DNA of 64,000 nucleotides from Telopea speciosissima (GCF_018873765.1 NC_057925.1:2744927-2808926); one strand, 5' to 3'; positions 11,682-25,115 are shown, counted from the stretch's first letter. The notes: a model not told the origin generated them from the letters alone. Program-made: numbers and translations.

Positions 11682-11840
11682 CTTTTTTTAGTGACGATGA
11701 AAGCAAAATTCAATCTCAAGTCAACAAAAGCATGCACAAACTTTACGAATAGCACTTGTATTAGGTGAGGTAATTGTGTAATTATATTGTGAGAGATCTC
11801 ATATGCAATATATTATGTGTGTTTTTGCATATAAGTACAA
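10093..11840. other. Intergenic DNA with AG microsatellites
   Basis: No gene seen. An (AG)n tract at about 11569-11607 and a second at 11651-11678 are each followed by the same ~50-bp sequence (atttactttttttagtgacg), a small tandem duplication. Around 11260-11480 lies a moderately GC-rich unidentified repeat. Confidence 0.5.
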
Positions 11841-11843
11841 CAG

Positions 11844-11970
11844 GAGAATGTTCTCTATTCCGCAGCGCATCTTGCGCTCAGACACATGGGTAGCCTGTGC
11901 AGGGGGTAGAGTGTTCATTGCGCCCACTCCCATGTGCTTGGGCCCAGGCTACGTTGCGGCACAGAGAACA
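11844..11970. mobile_element. Short MITE, family 1 copy a
   Basis: Imperfect inverted ends (tgttctctattccgca and tgcggcacagagaaca) enclose acacatggg/cccatgtg inner repeats. A second copy lies at 12.99 kb. Confidence 0.6.
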
Positions 11971-12279
11971 GTGGCCCAAGTACTATATATTGAATTTGGA
12001 CTTGGTTTACCTACACAAACGTAAAGGGATCGATGAATCTTCTTAACAAGCACTTAGATTTGTCACATGACAGATTAATTTGGGCAAAAATTTTGTGGGT
12101 AGATAGACCTCAAAATTCCCTTATTACATACCAAATTCCCTTATTACATACCAAATTTCAATCCAAACAAAAGTTTGTCAAGTGACAAAATAAATCATTG
12201 AAATACTAAGAAGATGATTGGAGTACTAGATCAAGGAGTGCATGGACATGGGGGGGGAAATATATAGCATTAGATGGAA

Positions 12280-12450
12280 GTAAGGGTGTCAAAATTTAGA
12301 TCGATCTGGTTGGATTGATCGAAATGATTGGTTCAACCTAGTTCGAACTAAACACTTTTCATTTGGTTTTGAGTTGGGGTTTTATAGAACTGAAAGAAAC
12401 CGAAACCAGAGTGGACCAACTAGATTGAACCGATCGATTGCTACTCTTAA
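12280..12450. other. Degenerate hAT-like TIR sequence
   Basis: It starts taagggtgtcaaaattt, resembling the terminus of the 3.88-kb element, and holds gatcgatctggttgg and aaccgatcgattgc inverted-like blocks. Ends are poorly defined. Confidence 0.35.
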
Positions 12451-12991
12451 ATGGAAGGATAAACAATTAAAGGCTAAAATTTGACACAACCATTCCATAA
12501 AGAAAGATTTGTCACATCACTCTTTTATATTATAATAATAAACGTGATCTTTACAAAATTCTTTCCTAATTTAGTATGACTATACTAGTTTTTCACATAT
12601 AATTTACGTGTGCACATGTCTTACAAATAACAAAAAAAGTGTGTATTTGTCCAATCGCTAACTACTTTTGGTTTCGAGGAATTTAACAGATCTCAACGAT
12701 CAAGATTGAAGGAGTTTGTGGAAAATAGTGGACATTATGTAGTTCAAACTTCCAAAGTGCCCCAATTGCACTCCACCCTCTTTTATAAGTAATCCTTTCG
12801 TTTTCTTTAGATGAGGGGGAAAAAAAGGTTCCACATTCCAAAACGTACCTTAAAAAAAAAGTAGGCAATGGAAGAAAGAAATTTCTATCCTCCAATAAAT
12901 AAAAAAATTAGGTGTATATATTTGTAACAAAATTATTGGAGTTTTTTCTGTCCTCTGTACCATGAAATGGTAATATAATAGAAAAATTGGT

Positions 12992-13124
12992 TCACTATTC
13001 TCTGTGCCACAACGTAGGTTGCGCCCAGGTACATGGGGGTGGGCCCAATAACCACCATACCCTTTGAGTAGCAAATCCATGTGTCTGGGCATAACTTGCG
13101 TTGCGGCCCAAAGAACATTCTCCC
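12992..13124. mobile_element. Short MITE, family 1 copy b
   Basis: Inverted ends: ttctctgtgccacaacgtagg with tgcgcccaggtacatgggg on the left, and the inverse (catgtgtctgggcataac, gcggcccaaagaacattctc) on the right. Homologous to 11844-11970. Confidence 0.65.
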
Positions 13125-13325
13125 TAAAAAATTTAATGTAATTTCAAAGGAAAGTGAGAGAGTAGCCTCCAACAAGGGTGATAGGGACCTTGAAGCAAAA
13201 ACACCAAAAAGTGGTTGCCACTTTATTTACATACAAATTTTTCAAAAAAAAAAAACCAAAATACTATGTTTGAAATGTATTTAATGTAACAATTATTATA
13301 ACTACCTTATTTTACAAATAAATTT

Positions 13326-13484
13326 GGGGGAAGTTTTCATACATGGCCGTGTAAGAATGCACAGTCGTGTCCCCTCTCACAAAGAGTTGAAAAAATCATA
13401 AATCCCCACGCATTAATCTATGCTTTGAAACTCCTGCCCTCTCACATACACGGCTTACACAGCCGTGTATGAAAACTTTTCCCA
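13326..13484. mobile_element. MITE, about 159 bp
   Basis: Terminal inverted repeats of about 28 bp: gggggaagttttcatacatg with gccgtgtaag on the left, cttacacagccgtgtatg with aaaacttttccc on the right. No coding capacity. Confidence 0.75.
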
Positions 13485-13839
13485 ACAAATTTTCCTAAAA
13501 AAGTTAATGGAAAAATTAAGTTTGAAATGTATTTAATGTGTATGTATCCCAGGATCTTAGGAATTGGGATTCGAATCGGTGAATCAGTTCACACTGATTC
13601 CTATTTCCATTGTTCCTAATTGTTATTGCTTGAATCGGATCAGAATCAGTCGATTCCTAATCATTTTCTTTGTAATCCATATTGAATCGGACCGATTTTC
13701 GATTCCCAAAACTGATTATATTTTAACCATGAATACTTTAAAAGCTGTTGGATCAGATCGATTCAGGTTCGGTTCAGTCGGATCGGAATCGAACCGATCC
13801 CATGCCCGATTGATATTATTAAAATCCTGATATCTCCCT

Positions 13840-14229
13840 TCTTGAGTTACGAAAAACTCACCGCCCCTGCGCTGGTGCAGGGACCACGCGACCTGATAGA
13901 GATCCTGCACTCATATAATTTCGTGGAAATTAATTTATTTTTAAAATTTTTTTGGATGGCCATTTTTGTAAAATTTATAAAATGGTCGATCGCAGAAGAT
14001 CGAGGGTTTTCTTCTTTGGTTACAGAACTACCGCTCGCTCGCGCGTGCGCTCTCACGCTCTCTTCTCTTTGGGTAACCTCATCTCTGTATCTCTCTATCT
14101 TTCTCTCATTCTCTGAGGCAGGAGACAGCGTCGTCGACGACGAAGGAAACTAGGGTACGGGTTTCTTTCAGGGGAGAAAGGATCTTGAATCACTTGCTCT
14201 GAAGAAAGAATACGAAGAAAAAGAAGAAG
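13840..14229 (+). promoter_or_regulatory. Upstream region and 5' UTR of the PP2A gene
   Basis: A CT-rich stretch (14040-14115: ctctcacgctctcttctctt and similar) precedes a purine-rich leader (aagaagaaa repeats) running into the ATG at 14230. CT-rich leaders are typical of plant transcription starts. No confident TATA box. Confidence 0.45.
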
Positions 14230-17200
14230 ATGAGTGTGGATTCTGTCCCTTCGAACTCTCGTGGCAACCTTGACGAAGAGATTTCTCAGCTTATGCAGTG
14301 CAAGCCTTTGTCAGAACCAGAGGTTCCCTTCTTGTCTTATACTATCCCTGTCATTTCTTTTTTGAATCCAATCTGTTTGTTGCTGATGAATCCGACTTGT
14401 TTTGCCGCCAAATGTTCGGCTTATCGTTCTTGATTCTCGTTTAAGTTGGTTTGAATCGTGTCTTTCTCGGAGGATCTCCATGATTTATGAGGGGTTTGCC
14501 TATTTCTTACCGTAAAGGTGATTGATTTTGTTTTGCTTTGCTTTCATTTGTAAGTGATCTAGGATTTCGGTTCATTTAGGGTTTTCTCTGGTGATCCAGA
14601 CTGCAATTTGAGTAGATCACAAGGTTTTTGCCCTAGTTTTGTTCTCTCTGAATGAATCTGATCCGCCGTATAGATGCCTGGTTCCATGTGTGGCTTGGGG
14701 GTCCGTTTCCAAATTTGTCTTGCGATCCCAATTTGAGGGTGTTTTATTGTGACGAATTGGGAAGAAGTTGCTTTTAATTTGGGGATTTGAATTCTCTGCT
14801 TCTTATTCGTTACAAAATTCCTGAATTGGATAATTTTAGGTTGCTCGCTTTCTCTTTAAATGTTCTTGGTACCGAAGTCAGGTATCGGTGGTTTAACGAT
14901 GCATTTTCAAAGATGTATCTTTTACGAAGATTATCTCTCCATTCTCCACACCTGGGGTTAAGGATTGTTGTGGTCTCTGTCTACTGTTGAATTAATTCAA
15001 TTTCTTAGAGTGTGGAAAATGTTATAGTTTGTGCTGAGAGAATATATTACTTCCGAATCCAACTCCTAATTTACTCGCTCTTTGTGGAACTTTAGCCATT
15101 TTACGCCTATGGTCAGCCTGATAATTTCATTTTATTGTTACCAAGTGTCTAATTTGGGTTGAAGTTATCTGCTGTAAAAAAGTGCTCCAATCATATTTTA
15201 AGAAGCATTTAGTTCTCTTTCTCTCTCTTTAGAAAAAATTTAAGGAGTTTTGTTCGGGGAGTGCATTTTTCCTATATTAAAGATTTGTTTTTCCAATAAC
15301 TTGTTTACTTATGAAATGTTCATATATGAATTAAAATCTGGTGTTTGTATCTGATGTTTCTATCTGAAATTCGAGAACTTAGTTGACCTTGTAGCTCTGG
15401 AAGCATGTAAGAACATAGTTGATGTAGCTTAAAACTTTTCTTTACTGAACGTTTTTCATAAACAATAACAGTATGGAAGGAGAAAAGGCAAACAATCATA
15501 TTTCGGTGGATTTAATGTAAATGATTAAAAATTGACTGATGAAGATATTGTTTTTGAAGTTTTAAGATACTTTTTAGGAAAAGAAAATGTTGTGAAATTT
15601 AGGTAAAAGAAGAAAATTTTGGAAATTTTAGACCAAATTGATTATGTAGATGAATCTATGCAAAAGGTGGAATTATCCATCTAAATAGTAGTAGATGATT
15701 CAGTATCCATTACATTGTATCATTCATTTTTGAAGGAGCATTAGAATCTTTTTGGTATGTACAGTCTACTTTGTCCCATGCCACATCAGTGAGGAACTCT
15801 GTTTCTTAAACATGTTCGTCATTGAACTGGTTGGTAGATTGCTTTGAGAATTCCCTGCATGATAGCAACTATGAATTGACCAGCCCTCTTTCAAGTCTAG
15901 TGGTATCTGGTCAACTCCGAAATTCTGAGTACTATGGCTTGTTTAAAATGTGGCATATCAAATTGTTTTCTATCTTTTTTTTCTTTCCTCTTCAAATTCC
16001 CCTTGGGTTAACCCGACTAAATCTCTATAATTTGAGTCTTACTGAAGCATTTTTCCGTCTGGACTGTGCTTTTATTTGTCTATAGACTATAGTTAAACAG
16101 CAGTTGGGTTTGGGTTTAGTTTATTGAGAAATTGCTGAAATTTTAATTATTCAGAATTTTATTTGATTCTTTGGTTTTTTTTTATAGTTGCAGTCTAATC
16201 AGGCCACACTTGGAAAACGTTAATGTGCTTTGATGGTTTGAAAAGCATTTTTCTTGAAAAACGATGTTATACTAGATATGTTACTTGCCCTTATGCTAAC
16301 CATAGAATATCACTATTATCTGCTTTTCTGATACAGGTTCGGGCACTATGTGAGAAGGCCAAGGAGATTCTAATGGAGGAAAGCAATGTCCAGGTGCTGT
16401 CCTTTGTCCTATCCCTTTGGTGATGTCGCTGTATTTTTTGTTTCACACTTTGTATGTGTAGGTTATTTATTTATTTTTGGATTAATCTGTTATAGGAAAT
16501 AATTCCTTGACAGCCACCAAGGAAGCCTTCCTGTATGGCCTTATATCTGCCACCTGGTGGATCACTGGGAGGGGCCAAATTTTTTGAACAGGTAGATGGT
16601 TCCCTATTTGTATGTCTAGTTTCTGCGAAAATCGAGCAGACCACTTAGCATAGTAAAGCTTTGAAAATCGATTAAAAAGTCTACTTTCTAAAAATGGTTG
16701 AAAGCAGTTGGAGGCTGAAAATACATGGACAAATAACCAATACATTGTGGGTTATATGATTAAGGTTAGCTCCAATTAACGTGTTGCTGAGTGATACGAT
16801 ACCTGATTTATCTCATGGTTGGAATGGCCAAATCACTTTTCCTTGTGGCATATGATTAGGTGGGGGTGTAGAAACACTTCCTAAGATGGTCCGTCTATAA
16901 GTTTCTTCCATCTTTTATGTTGTTGCAATATATGGGCGGTTGAAACTCATTTCAGTTGGGTTGAAGTTTGTAGGTTGGAGGTGTAGTTGAAGCTTTCCTG
17001 CCATTATATTGGATGTTTCTGGCAAATAAGAAATTCAGGGAGGGGTTTGTGGAGATTACATTTGTTGACATATTTCTTCAGGTGATACCTTGGTGCCGTA
17101 TGAGAAGGCAACTGAGTTTCCATCATCCGAGCTTTTCAAAAGGCTATCTAACTAAAAGTCATCTTTCCATTGAGGGAACCATTTACATTCTACCCAATGG

Positions 17201-19070
17201 GATCAAATTTTTTGTGAGCTTGGAAGTACATTGAACAAAGTAGTTATTGATCTGAAGATGCTCCTGATGTTCTTAATTATTATTATTTTTTTCTGTTTTT
17301 GGATCTTCTTTGCCTCCCTCTTATATCTGTCCCTATTATTTGGTGTGGTTTCTTATCTCCCTATTTTCATGTGTGTGATACCAAGATTTTTCTTGAAGAA
17401 TTTCATAGATCTATATTGAGTTTTTCAAATGCCACATAAATCTTGGTGGTTGGCCTGCAACTCTCTCTCTCCCCCATTTGTAATTTATCTTCAGTGTATT
17501 ACGAGAATTGGATAGCTTTTGTTTATTTTTGTGGTGTCTCTGTATTACAGCCTGTAAAAAGCCCTGTGACGATCTGCGGTGATATTCATGGACAATTTCA
17601 TGATCTTGCAGAACTTTTCCGAATCGGTGGGAAGGTATTTATTCTGACTGCAGTGTCTTTTCCTGATTAAAGGTAGGAGTCTTAAACAAGTACCATATAG
17701 GGACACCCACCTCCCCTCTTCCACTCCCTCCCAAAAAAGGGGCCAGTTGGTGAAGTTCTACCGAGGTCCTGTTGAAGATTGAATTTCTTTGTCAGATTTT
17801 ACTTGGCGCATGTATATGTGGGTGCATATGGTGTGTCTAATTTCTTCTTAATTTCCTTCAAATCTTGGTTTGTTATTATTGTCTTAAGTTCTAAATCTTA
17901 TGATTGCCTTGTTTTTGATTGGTAGTGTCCAGATACCAATTACTTATTTATGGGAGATTATGTGGACCGTGGGTATTACTCGGTTGAAACTGTCACGGTA
18001 AGTTCCAAGTTGAAGGGATCATTTGTATGCTTTTACCATTGTGAAAATGATTAGTGTGGAAAGACTACTTCCAATGTACCAATCAAAATATTGTGCCTGA
18101 TTCATCTCATGTGCATGAAACTGTCATGGTAAGTTCCAAGCTGAAGGGATCATTTGTATACTTTAGCCATTGTGAAAATGACTAGTATGGAGAGACTACT
18201 TCCAATGTACCAATCAAAATATTGTGCCTGTTTCATCTCATGTGCATGAGCTTTAGGTAATTATACAAGTTTCTGAGGCAATCATTTCATGTTGTAAGGG
18301 CAGCCCTTTGTTTTTGAGGAGGGAGTGTTTACTTAAACTGTTCTCTTCATTTTGTTTTGATAGTGCGTTATTTTTAAAAGTATGGATTGTGAACAACAAG
18401 CTCCTGCTTTGGGTCCCTCTTCGCTAGCTTTATTGCTGGCTCTAAGCGCCCACACCCTCTCTGAATGAAGGAAGAGGGGAAAAAAAAGCCAAAAACATTT
18501 ATTTGAAAAAACATACCTGGACGCATGCATCTATATTTTCTCCCTGAAAATTTAACATATTCAGAGCTATCATTTTGATGCAGTAGCACTTGGTTGGCTG
18601 GACAAATATGACCAACTTTGGAAACCCATACCCAGATGGAATTGGTCCAACTCGGGGTTTTGGTCCAACAAGGGTTGGAAGTAGTCTAGTTATTTTTATG
18701 TCTTATATTCGCTTTGGGTAGGTTACATAGGAATAGGCTAGTTAGTTATTTTGAACTCTATTTAGTTTTAGAGTTGGTTTTACAAGTTGATTCTGTCTAG
18801 ACTCTAATTAAGAATCTTGTTATTAGCCTTTATATATTTGCATGTAACCAACATTAGAATAGACAAGAATTGGGTTTTGCCCTGAGTGAGTGTCTGATAG
18901 TGAGCTTCCTCCTGACCCCCTGCAACTCTGAGACTCTATCTAAGATTTCTCCTCTCTTCTAACCGGCCCTCCACCGCATTTTCTGTTATTTGATTCTTAA
19001 GTTGGTTATTTGGTTTTCAGAACAGGGTGTTCTGATGTTACTCGTAAAAAGAAAAGTGGTCTTTATGTTA

Positions 19071-19104
<34 letters not shown>

Positions 19105-22100
19105 TGTTGCCAATTAAAATTGTATGGATTTATATGTCCTGGTACCATATGATGCCTGAGCTGTAAAGGTTAAAGTCCAATTAGACATATCTATATCAAA
19201 AGCCAAAATTAATCCTCCATGGACACATTCAAGACTTGAATATACTTCAAATGATCGACTGCATGTTACTGGAAATTGTGGTTGGAAGTTGATATTGCAT
19301 AATTTTTAGATTAAGATTTTCTGATTCATGGAAGTTGCCAGAGGAAGTGCTTGGTAAGTTCATGGTATACATTTTTCAAAGTAATAATCGAAATGCATGC
19401 TGATAAATTAGTGGTTTTTGTAAATATAAGGTTAGTGAATGGTGCTGAAGCCTGAAACTGCCTCTATCTTTGAATCATGTTAATGCGATTCAATTTGTTG
19501 TATATATGGTGGATGTGGTAGCCTTTCTGATTATACTGACCAATTCTTTTATTCAGCTGCTGGTGGCCCTGAAAGTACGATATCCACAACGAATTACAAT
19601 TCTTAGGGGAAACCACGAAAGTCGTCAGGTATTTCATAATTCATTATGTTCCTTTTTTGTTTTATTTTGGTTATTGGTGATCATTGTTCCTGTTTTAGGG
19701 TTATAGTTCCTTAATTGCGTCACAAATGGCCTGAACTGAGACTCTAAATGTTATGTTGTACCATTCAGAAAATTGCTTTTTGTTGAAGTATTAGCTTATA
19801 ATACTTTGCTAGCATAGTCAAGTTGAACTAATACAGCTTAACTTAATATGGTTCACATTTCCTTTCCAACCTTGAATTCAATAGTTCGTGTAATTCATGA
19901 TGTGCTGAGTTTCCTTCATCTATTTCTTTGCAGATCACACAAGTTTATGGGTTTTATGATGAATGCCTGCGAAAGTAAGTATCTTTTTTACACCCTTGAT
20001 TTGAGGAGTTACAAAGAATTAATTGTTTCTTGGTCAATAAAAGCATAGGCTTGAAGTCTTTTCATGTGTTTCTACTTTTTATACCGCTGCATCTTTTCCC
20101 CTTGAACTTGCTTTTGTGCTCTGCACTGGGGGAATGTGTTCTTTTCATCTGAAAAAGTAAATGTGACTGGGATCTCTATATGTTGAGAAGCGGTTGCTAG
20201 TCACATTCCTTTTTTCTGTCTTCTCTTTAGGGTATTAAACTGGCTTCTTGCCAGGAATTAAATCTTGGTTCTTTTGTGGGACTTGGCCTGTGCTTAAATC
20301 AATACTAGTTGGTAGTAATTCTATTAAAGTTGATTTCGTGTTCAGATGATGTTAACTAGACCAAGTGACTGGTCCTGTCACTGCTGTTCTTTCGCCCTGT
20401 GAAATGGACCTTGGTTGAGATTTACTGATTTGTTAGTGTTGGTTTGCTTTAGCATTAGCTAATATGTTAAGCTTGTAAGGGTCTATGATTGTTTGCGTTT
20501 CATGCTTTATGTGCCTGCTCGTAAATTTATCCCTATGCTCTGCTGTTGGTGTTATGGTCACATATGAGTTCTCCAAATCTTTTCTTTGTAATTTTGGCAT
20601 GGCTCGTTGGATCTACTGCTGATCAGTATTTTGATGGTGGGCATTGAGTCACTTGAGCTGTGTACTTTTTAATCATTTGTCTTTCCATAAGTATTTGATT
20701 CCTCATGCCCAAGTCTATCTAGGAAAATGTATCAAGTTTCATATGCATCTCATTTATTGTATCATAGAGTATGATTTAATGAATTGAGAATTGATTGGAC
20801 TTGTTTGACCATGTTTTACATTCTCTTTGCATGGCCATGGAATAACATTAATTTTATAATTTTTAGCTTTCCCTATCTGTGTCTTTATTCTTACTGATAT
20901 GCCACTCTAATGCTGCCCTTCCTTTGCAGGTATGGCAATGCTAATGTATGGAAGATCTTCACAGATCTTTTTGACTATTTCCCACTGACAGCTTTGGTTA
21001 GTATGATTTACTCTTAATTTTTACCTGCTCTTTTCTAAAATTTTTAGTGTGAGTTCATTTGTCTTCTTATTATATACTTCTGTTTTAGGCCATAGATCTA
21101 CCTCTCTGGAAAAATGATATTTTATTTTTATAGTATAATTTTTTATTCAAGAACGTAAGAACATAAGAAATATATATATTTTTTTTTTTTGGCTAATGAT
21201 GACAAATATTATGGAAAATATATAGTATTTCAGTTATTTTACATTCTACCTTAGTCTATGAAGTGGACTATGTTTTGGAGAGTTTCTATGGTAAAGGTAT
21301 TGCCCATGCATTTAATGGGACTGCTAAATGGCTTGTGCTTGGTTTCTATGATTGTATCTTCTTGGGCATGTCAAACAAAGTTTCGGATTTGGCAACTAAA
21401 GGCTTCAGCAGGAGCTTGACATCATCGAGTTTGTCTGGCTAGCTTAAGTTGACAATATAAACTATATGTCTGGGTTTATCTTGATCTTGACTTTTGTGGT
21501 ATTTGGTTGCTAAACATTGTTTTTTGTTCTGACACTTTATTTGAAACCTTCTAAAGGTTGAGTCAGAAATATTTTGTCTTCATGGTGGACTCTCTCCTTC
21601 GATTGAGACTCTTGATAATATAAGGAATTTTGACCGTGTTCAAGAAGTTCCTCATGAAGGACCCATGTGTGATCTCTTATGGTCTGACCCGGATGACCGC
21701 TGTGGTTGGGGTATCTCTCCCCGTGGAGCCGGGTACACATTTGGCCAAGTATGTTGATGTTTGCTTAGTATGGCTACTCTACTCTGGTTCCTCCCTGGCA
21801 AATTGTGCAATCTATTTTACTACTTTCTGACTTGTTCTTTACAGGATATATCGGAGCAATTCAACCATACCAACAACTTAAAGCTGATTGCTAGAGCTCA
21901 TCAACTGGTCATGGAGGGATTCAACTGGGGACATGTAACTAAAACCTGCTCCTAACTTTTTATTGCCTCATTGGTTCATCCTTTATATAAGGAGTGGGTT
22001 CTCATATTTGACAATCCGGTTGCAACAGGAACAAAAGGTGGTTACAATATTTAGTGCACCTAATTATTGTTATCGCTGTGGTAACATGGCATCTATCTTG

Positions 22101-22340
22101 GAAGTCGATGACTGCAAAGGGCACACGTTCATCCAGGTCTCTCTCTCTCTCTGCATTCACGTATCCACAAACACACACACCTGTTCATAATAATTTTGGA
22201 TTGGTCTGGTGCACATTATTTGATTGGTTTTGCTTTTCTATCTGTGCATAAACATGATTTATTTGTGGCTGCAGTTTGAGCCAGCTCCGAGGAGAGGAGA
22301 GCCAGATGTAACTCGGAGAACACCTGATTACTTCCTATAA
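14230..22340 (+). CDS. Serine/threonine protein phosphatase 2A catalytic subunit (subfamily II, PP2A-3/4 type)
   Basis: Eleven coding exons join exactly: 14230-14322, 16337-16393, 17551-17634, 17926-17997, 19557-19628, 19934-19974, 20930-20996, 21557-21748, 21845-21934, 22029-22136, 22275-22340, giving 313 codons plus stop, the usual length for plant subfamily II. All introns are GT-AG. Metal and catalytic residues of the PPP family are present: GDIHGQ (D61, H63), GDYVDRG (D89), RGNHESR (N121, H122), H171 and H245, and [11 protein letters not shown]. The C-terminus is the conserved TPDYFL tail that is methylated on the last Leu and contacts regulatory subunits. The enzyme dephosphorylates Ser/Thr substrates as part of A-B-C holoenzymes in cytosol and nucleus. 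The N-terminus has the subfamily's long [16 protein letters not shown] form. One oddity is FNWGH where Ala is usual before the His. Intron 4 holds a duplicated donor. Confidence 0.97.
17986..18247 (+). repeat. 131-bp tandem duplication copying the exon 4 splice donor
   Basis: The end of PP2A exon 4 plus intron start (gaaactgtcacggtaagttcc at about 17986) is repeated 131 bp later as gaaactgtcatggtaagttcc. The copies stay alike to about 18247. The second donor keeps GGTAAGT. Its use would add 131 nt and shift the frame. Confidence 0.9.
18640..19010 (+). mobile_element. Possible solo LTR remnant in PP2A intron 4
   Basis: T-rich sequence with a TATA-like tatatatttgcatgtaacc and a downstream ctctgagactctatc region looks like a Copia LTR, but no clear TG...CA ends or target duplication were found. 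Confidence 0.25.
19073..19101 (+). repeat. CT microsatellite
   Basis: A run of about 14 CT dinucleotides in PP2A intron 4. Confidence 0.9.
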
Positions 22341-23700
22341 TTGCCAACTTTGAGTGGATACTGACTTTTACGGCAGGGTCTGCTTGCTGGTTGACAGTGA
22401 GATTGGTGCAGATAATGCAAATCCTTTCTTGGAGCTGTTTACAGATTTAAGATTTATAATTTCAACCTTGCTATGCTTTGGTTGTGGTGGAGGGGATGAG
22501 AAGGGGGAATGCAAAAGCGTGTACAATGGGCAGGTATGGCTCCCTTTTATTTGATTGTGTTCCACATTGTGCTGGACTTCCTCAGAGGGAGGCATCGGAT
22601 CTCGCAATGCTGTGGTGCGTGTATCATTTCCAGCAGAACATGTGGTATTTTTTTTTGGGTGGTAGGGGTGGTTTCTGTAGAGGGAAGAAGGGGATTCTAT
22701 TTTTTAGTGGGTGCTTTCTTCTTTTTTGTTTCTAGTTTTTTTTTTTTCCTTAAAATTTTATTATCCTCATTGGACTTCATTGATTCGATTCGGATAGCTG
22801 TTTCTCTCTTATCTGAACCAGATTTCTTTCTATGCTCTAGATTAGGGAAAATGTTGCACACATGATTATTAAGTATTAACAACAGTGGTAGCTGCTAATT
22901 CTATTTTGGTTTCGGAGATGCTCTTGACATCTCTCAAGGTTTTTTAGTTTGTTGATGAAAGTGTAATCACACCAACCACACACCAATCCCAGAAGGTTAA
23001 TCGACTTTTAGGACCGTGGAATGGAGCACTCACAAGTATTTTGCTTTAACAATATGAACCATTTTCTGTAACGTTTCGAGGACTGCTTTGAGTGGAGTGC
23101 TTTAAGCTTTTTACACGTTTCTTTTCCGTAACGTTTCCACAACTTAATTTTGCAATTGGGTATTATAGAACAAAATTCCAACTTCAATTTTGCATCTCTG
23201 TTGCAGGTATATATAAAGATGAGAGGATTACACCATGGAACCATCAATTTTATACAAGTTAGGGTTTCAGCATTTGGTTATCGGCTTTAATCGTATAACA
23301 GTCATTTTATACATTCGATTGTATTATGATAGTAGGAATATCATAATTCATCCTACCAAAAAAAAAAAAAGGAATTTCATAATACATGCTAAGTAAATTT
23401 TGAGCCTTAGGCTATATATGATTTTACCCAACAGGGATCCTACTGCTATGTTTGGATTGCATGAAAAGAAAAAAGAGACATTACCTTCATATTTTGTTTT
23501 AGCGAGAGGGTTCTGGGCATGGGTAGAGGCGCGTTGGAACGGTCGATGGTTGCTTAGTCTCATACGACAGCCCAATCTTTTTGGTAATGGTTTTGTGTCT
23601 TCGAATAAAAACAATCAGCCTTCATATACCATACTGAAACGACACCACAATACTTATCGATGCCTTCATATAGAAGTAGATATCAATTACCTCACTTCTG
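22341..23700 (+). other. PP2A 3' UTR and intergenic DNA
   Basis: The first 500-600 bp after the PP2A stop are T-rich and probably 3' UTR. Open frames here have low-complexity Phe/Gly content and are rejected. Nothing recognisable between about 22900 and 23700. Confidence 0.45.
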
Positions 23701-23739
23701 TGCCGCTTTGCCCAAGAAGTTTGGAGCCTTTCTGACCTT

Positions 23740-24235
23740 TGGATGGTAGCTGAGTTCAGAGATATTCGAGAAGTATTGATTCAGATATTAAATTCTACTC
23801 CAGAAGGCAGAATGCGAAGATCACTGTTGACGGTTATGTAGAGACCATAACGGCCAAGTCATATTCTGCTTTTCTGCAGGTATTGGTTCTACTCATACAG
23901 TGGCTGAGATAATTTGCAATTCGGAAGGCAATGCAGCTAGCTATCCTGTATCAAAGAGGTAGACTACCTTGGAGAATAGCTAACCTGGTCCAGAACGTCA
24001 AGCACCTTGCACTTATATTTGTCCAAATCCAATTCCAGCATACGCTTAGAGAAGGCAGCAGTGTAGCAAATGCTTTGGCAGGCTTTGGTGCCCCCCATCC
24101 AAATTGAAATGATCTGCACTGAACACCTTCCGAGTCTCATTTCCCTTGTGTGACTCTTGTAACGTTATCTTTCCTCGTGGATTTAAGTAAATGAGCTTCT
24201 TAACCAAAAAAACCAAAAAAAAACCAACCTATTCT
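23740..24235 (+). mobile_element. LINE (L1-type) 3' fragment with RNase H-like remnant
   Basis: Broken plus-strand frames encode PWRIANLVQNVKHLALIF and REGSSVANALAGFGAPHPN, the characteristic end of the RNase H domain of plant L1-type LINEs, followed by a short 3' UTR and an A-rich tail (aaccaaaaaaaccaaaaaaaa, about 24203-24225). Several stops and frameshifts; 5' truncated, as usual for LINEs. Confidence 0.75.
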
Positions 24236-24957
24236 ACGAAACTACAACTCTCTTTACTGAGCGAGATTCCATCCACTATGATTTGTTTGACACTAGGATG
24301 GGATAATAGGGGTCGAAATGATCAAAGAACCATGAAAGGCAGCATGGCCTATACTTAGACACAGGGGCGGGAAATGACTGCTCCAGCCCCACGAAAGGCA
24401 GAAATCCCACCCCTGTTTATACTTCCACGAATGCTCCTATTGGACCCACCACTGATGTAGGGGCCACACTGCCTTTCAGGGAACCTTCTCCTCTCCTTAC
24501 AAAAATTTTTATTTTCATATTGATTTTAATTTCACTTTCCTTCTCTTCATTCCCCTTGCAACCAAATAGAACCATAATACCGTCGATGAGATTGGAAATC
24601 GCCAATCCAGAACAACAGATCCAACCAGATGCTGGTCATAAATCATAATTGAGGAAAGAATGGTAGTATCAGCATGTATTGGCAGCACCAATGCCGATCC
24701 AATTACACTACTAGAATCTTCCATATCTATTGTTGCTCTCCATCCTGATCATGCAAACCATCAATTTCCATAAAATAGATACAGTAAGATGCAACAAACC
24801 AACCCGAGTCTGGATCACCTAACCATACGTGTACTTCTCCCCCCCCCAAACAAAACAAGGTGAAATAGGATCTGTCTATCCTAACATCTATTATCAGGTT
24901 ATCTCTGTTGAATCATTGCTTGAGTACATACATAAAAGGGTACAATGGCCTCTCTAG

Positions 24958-25035
24958 CTTAACAAGGATTTTTATAACAACAACAACTCAGCCTTATCCC
25001 AACTAAATGGGGTGGCTCTTAACAAGGATTTTATA
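24958..25035. mobile_element. SINE tail with target-site duplication
   Basis: A 42-bp insert (aacaacaacaactcagcc, ttatcccaactaaatgggg) is flanked by direct repeats cttaacaaggatttt(t)ata at 24958 and 25018. The insert matches the common plant SINE 3' motif. Confidence 0.55.
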
Positions 25036-25115
25036 TGATACACAAAATAAATACAATTATTTATCCATATTACCACTATGAGGAAGCCAAGGAGACTCAG
25101 GCATTTGTCCTACTG

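Noticed and set aside
22478..22865. Overlapping open frames of 85 and 118 codons after PP2A
   Set aside because: Low-complexity Phe/Gly-rich translation of T-rich 3' UTR, no similarity seen.
23400..23735. 111-codon plus-strand frame
   Set aside because: No motif recognised; may be noise or decayed element sequence upstream of the LINE tail.
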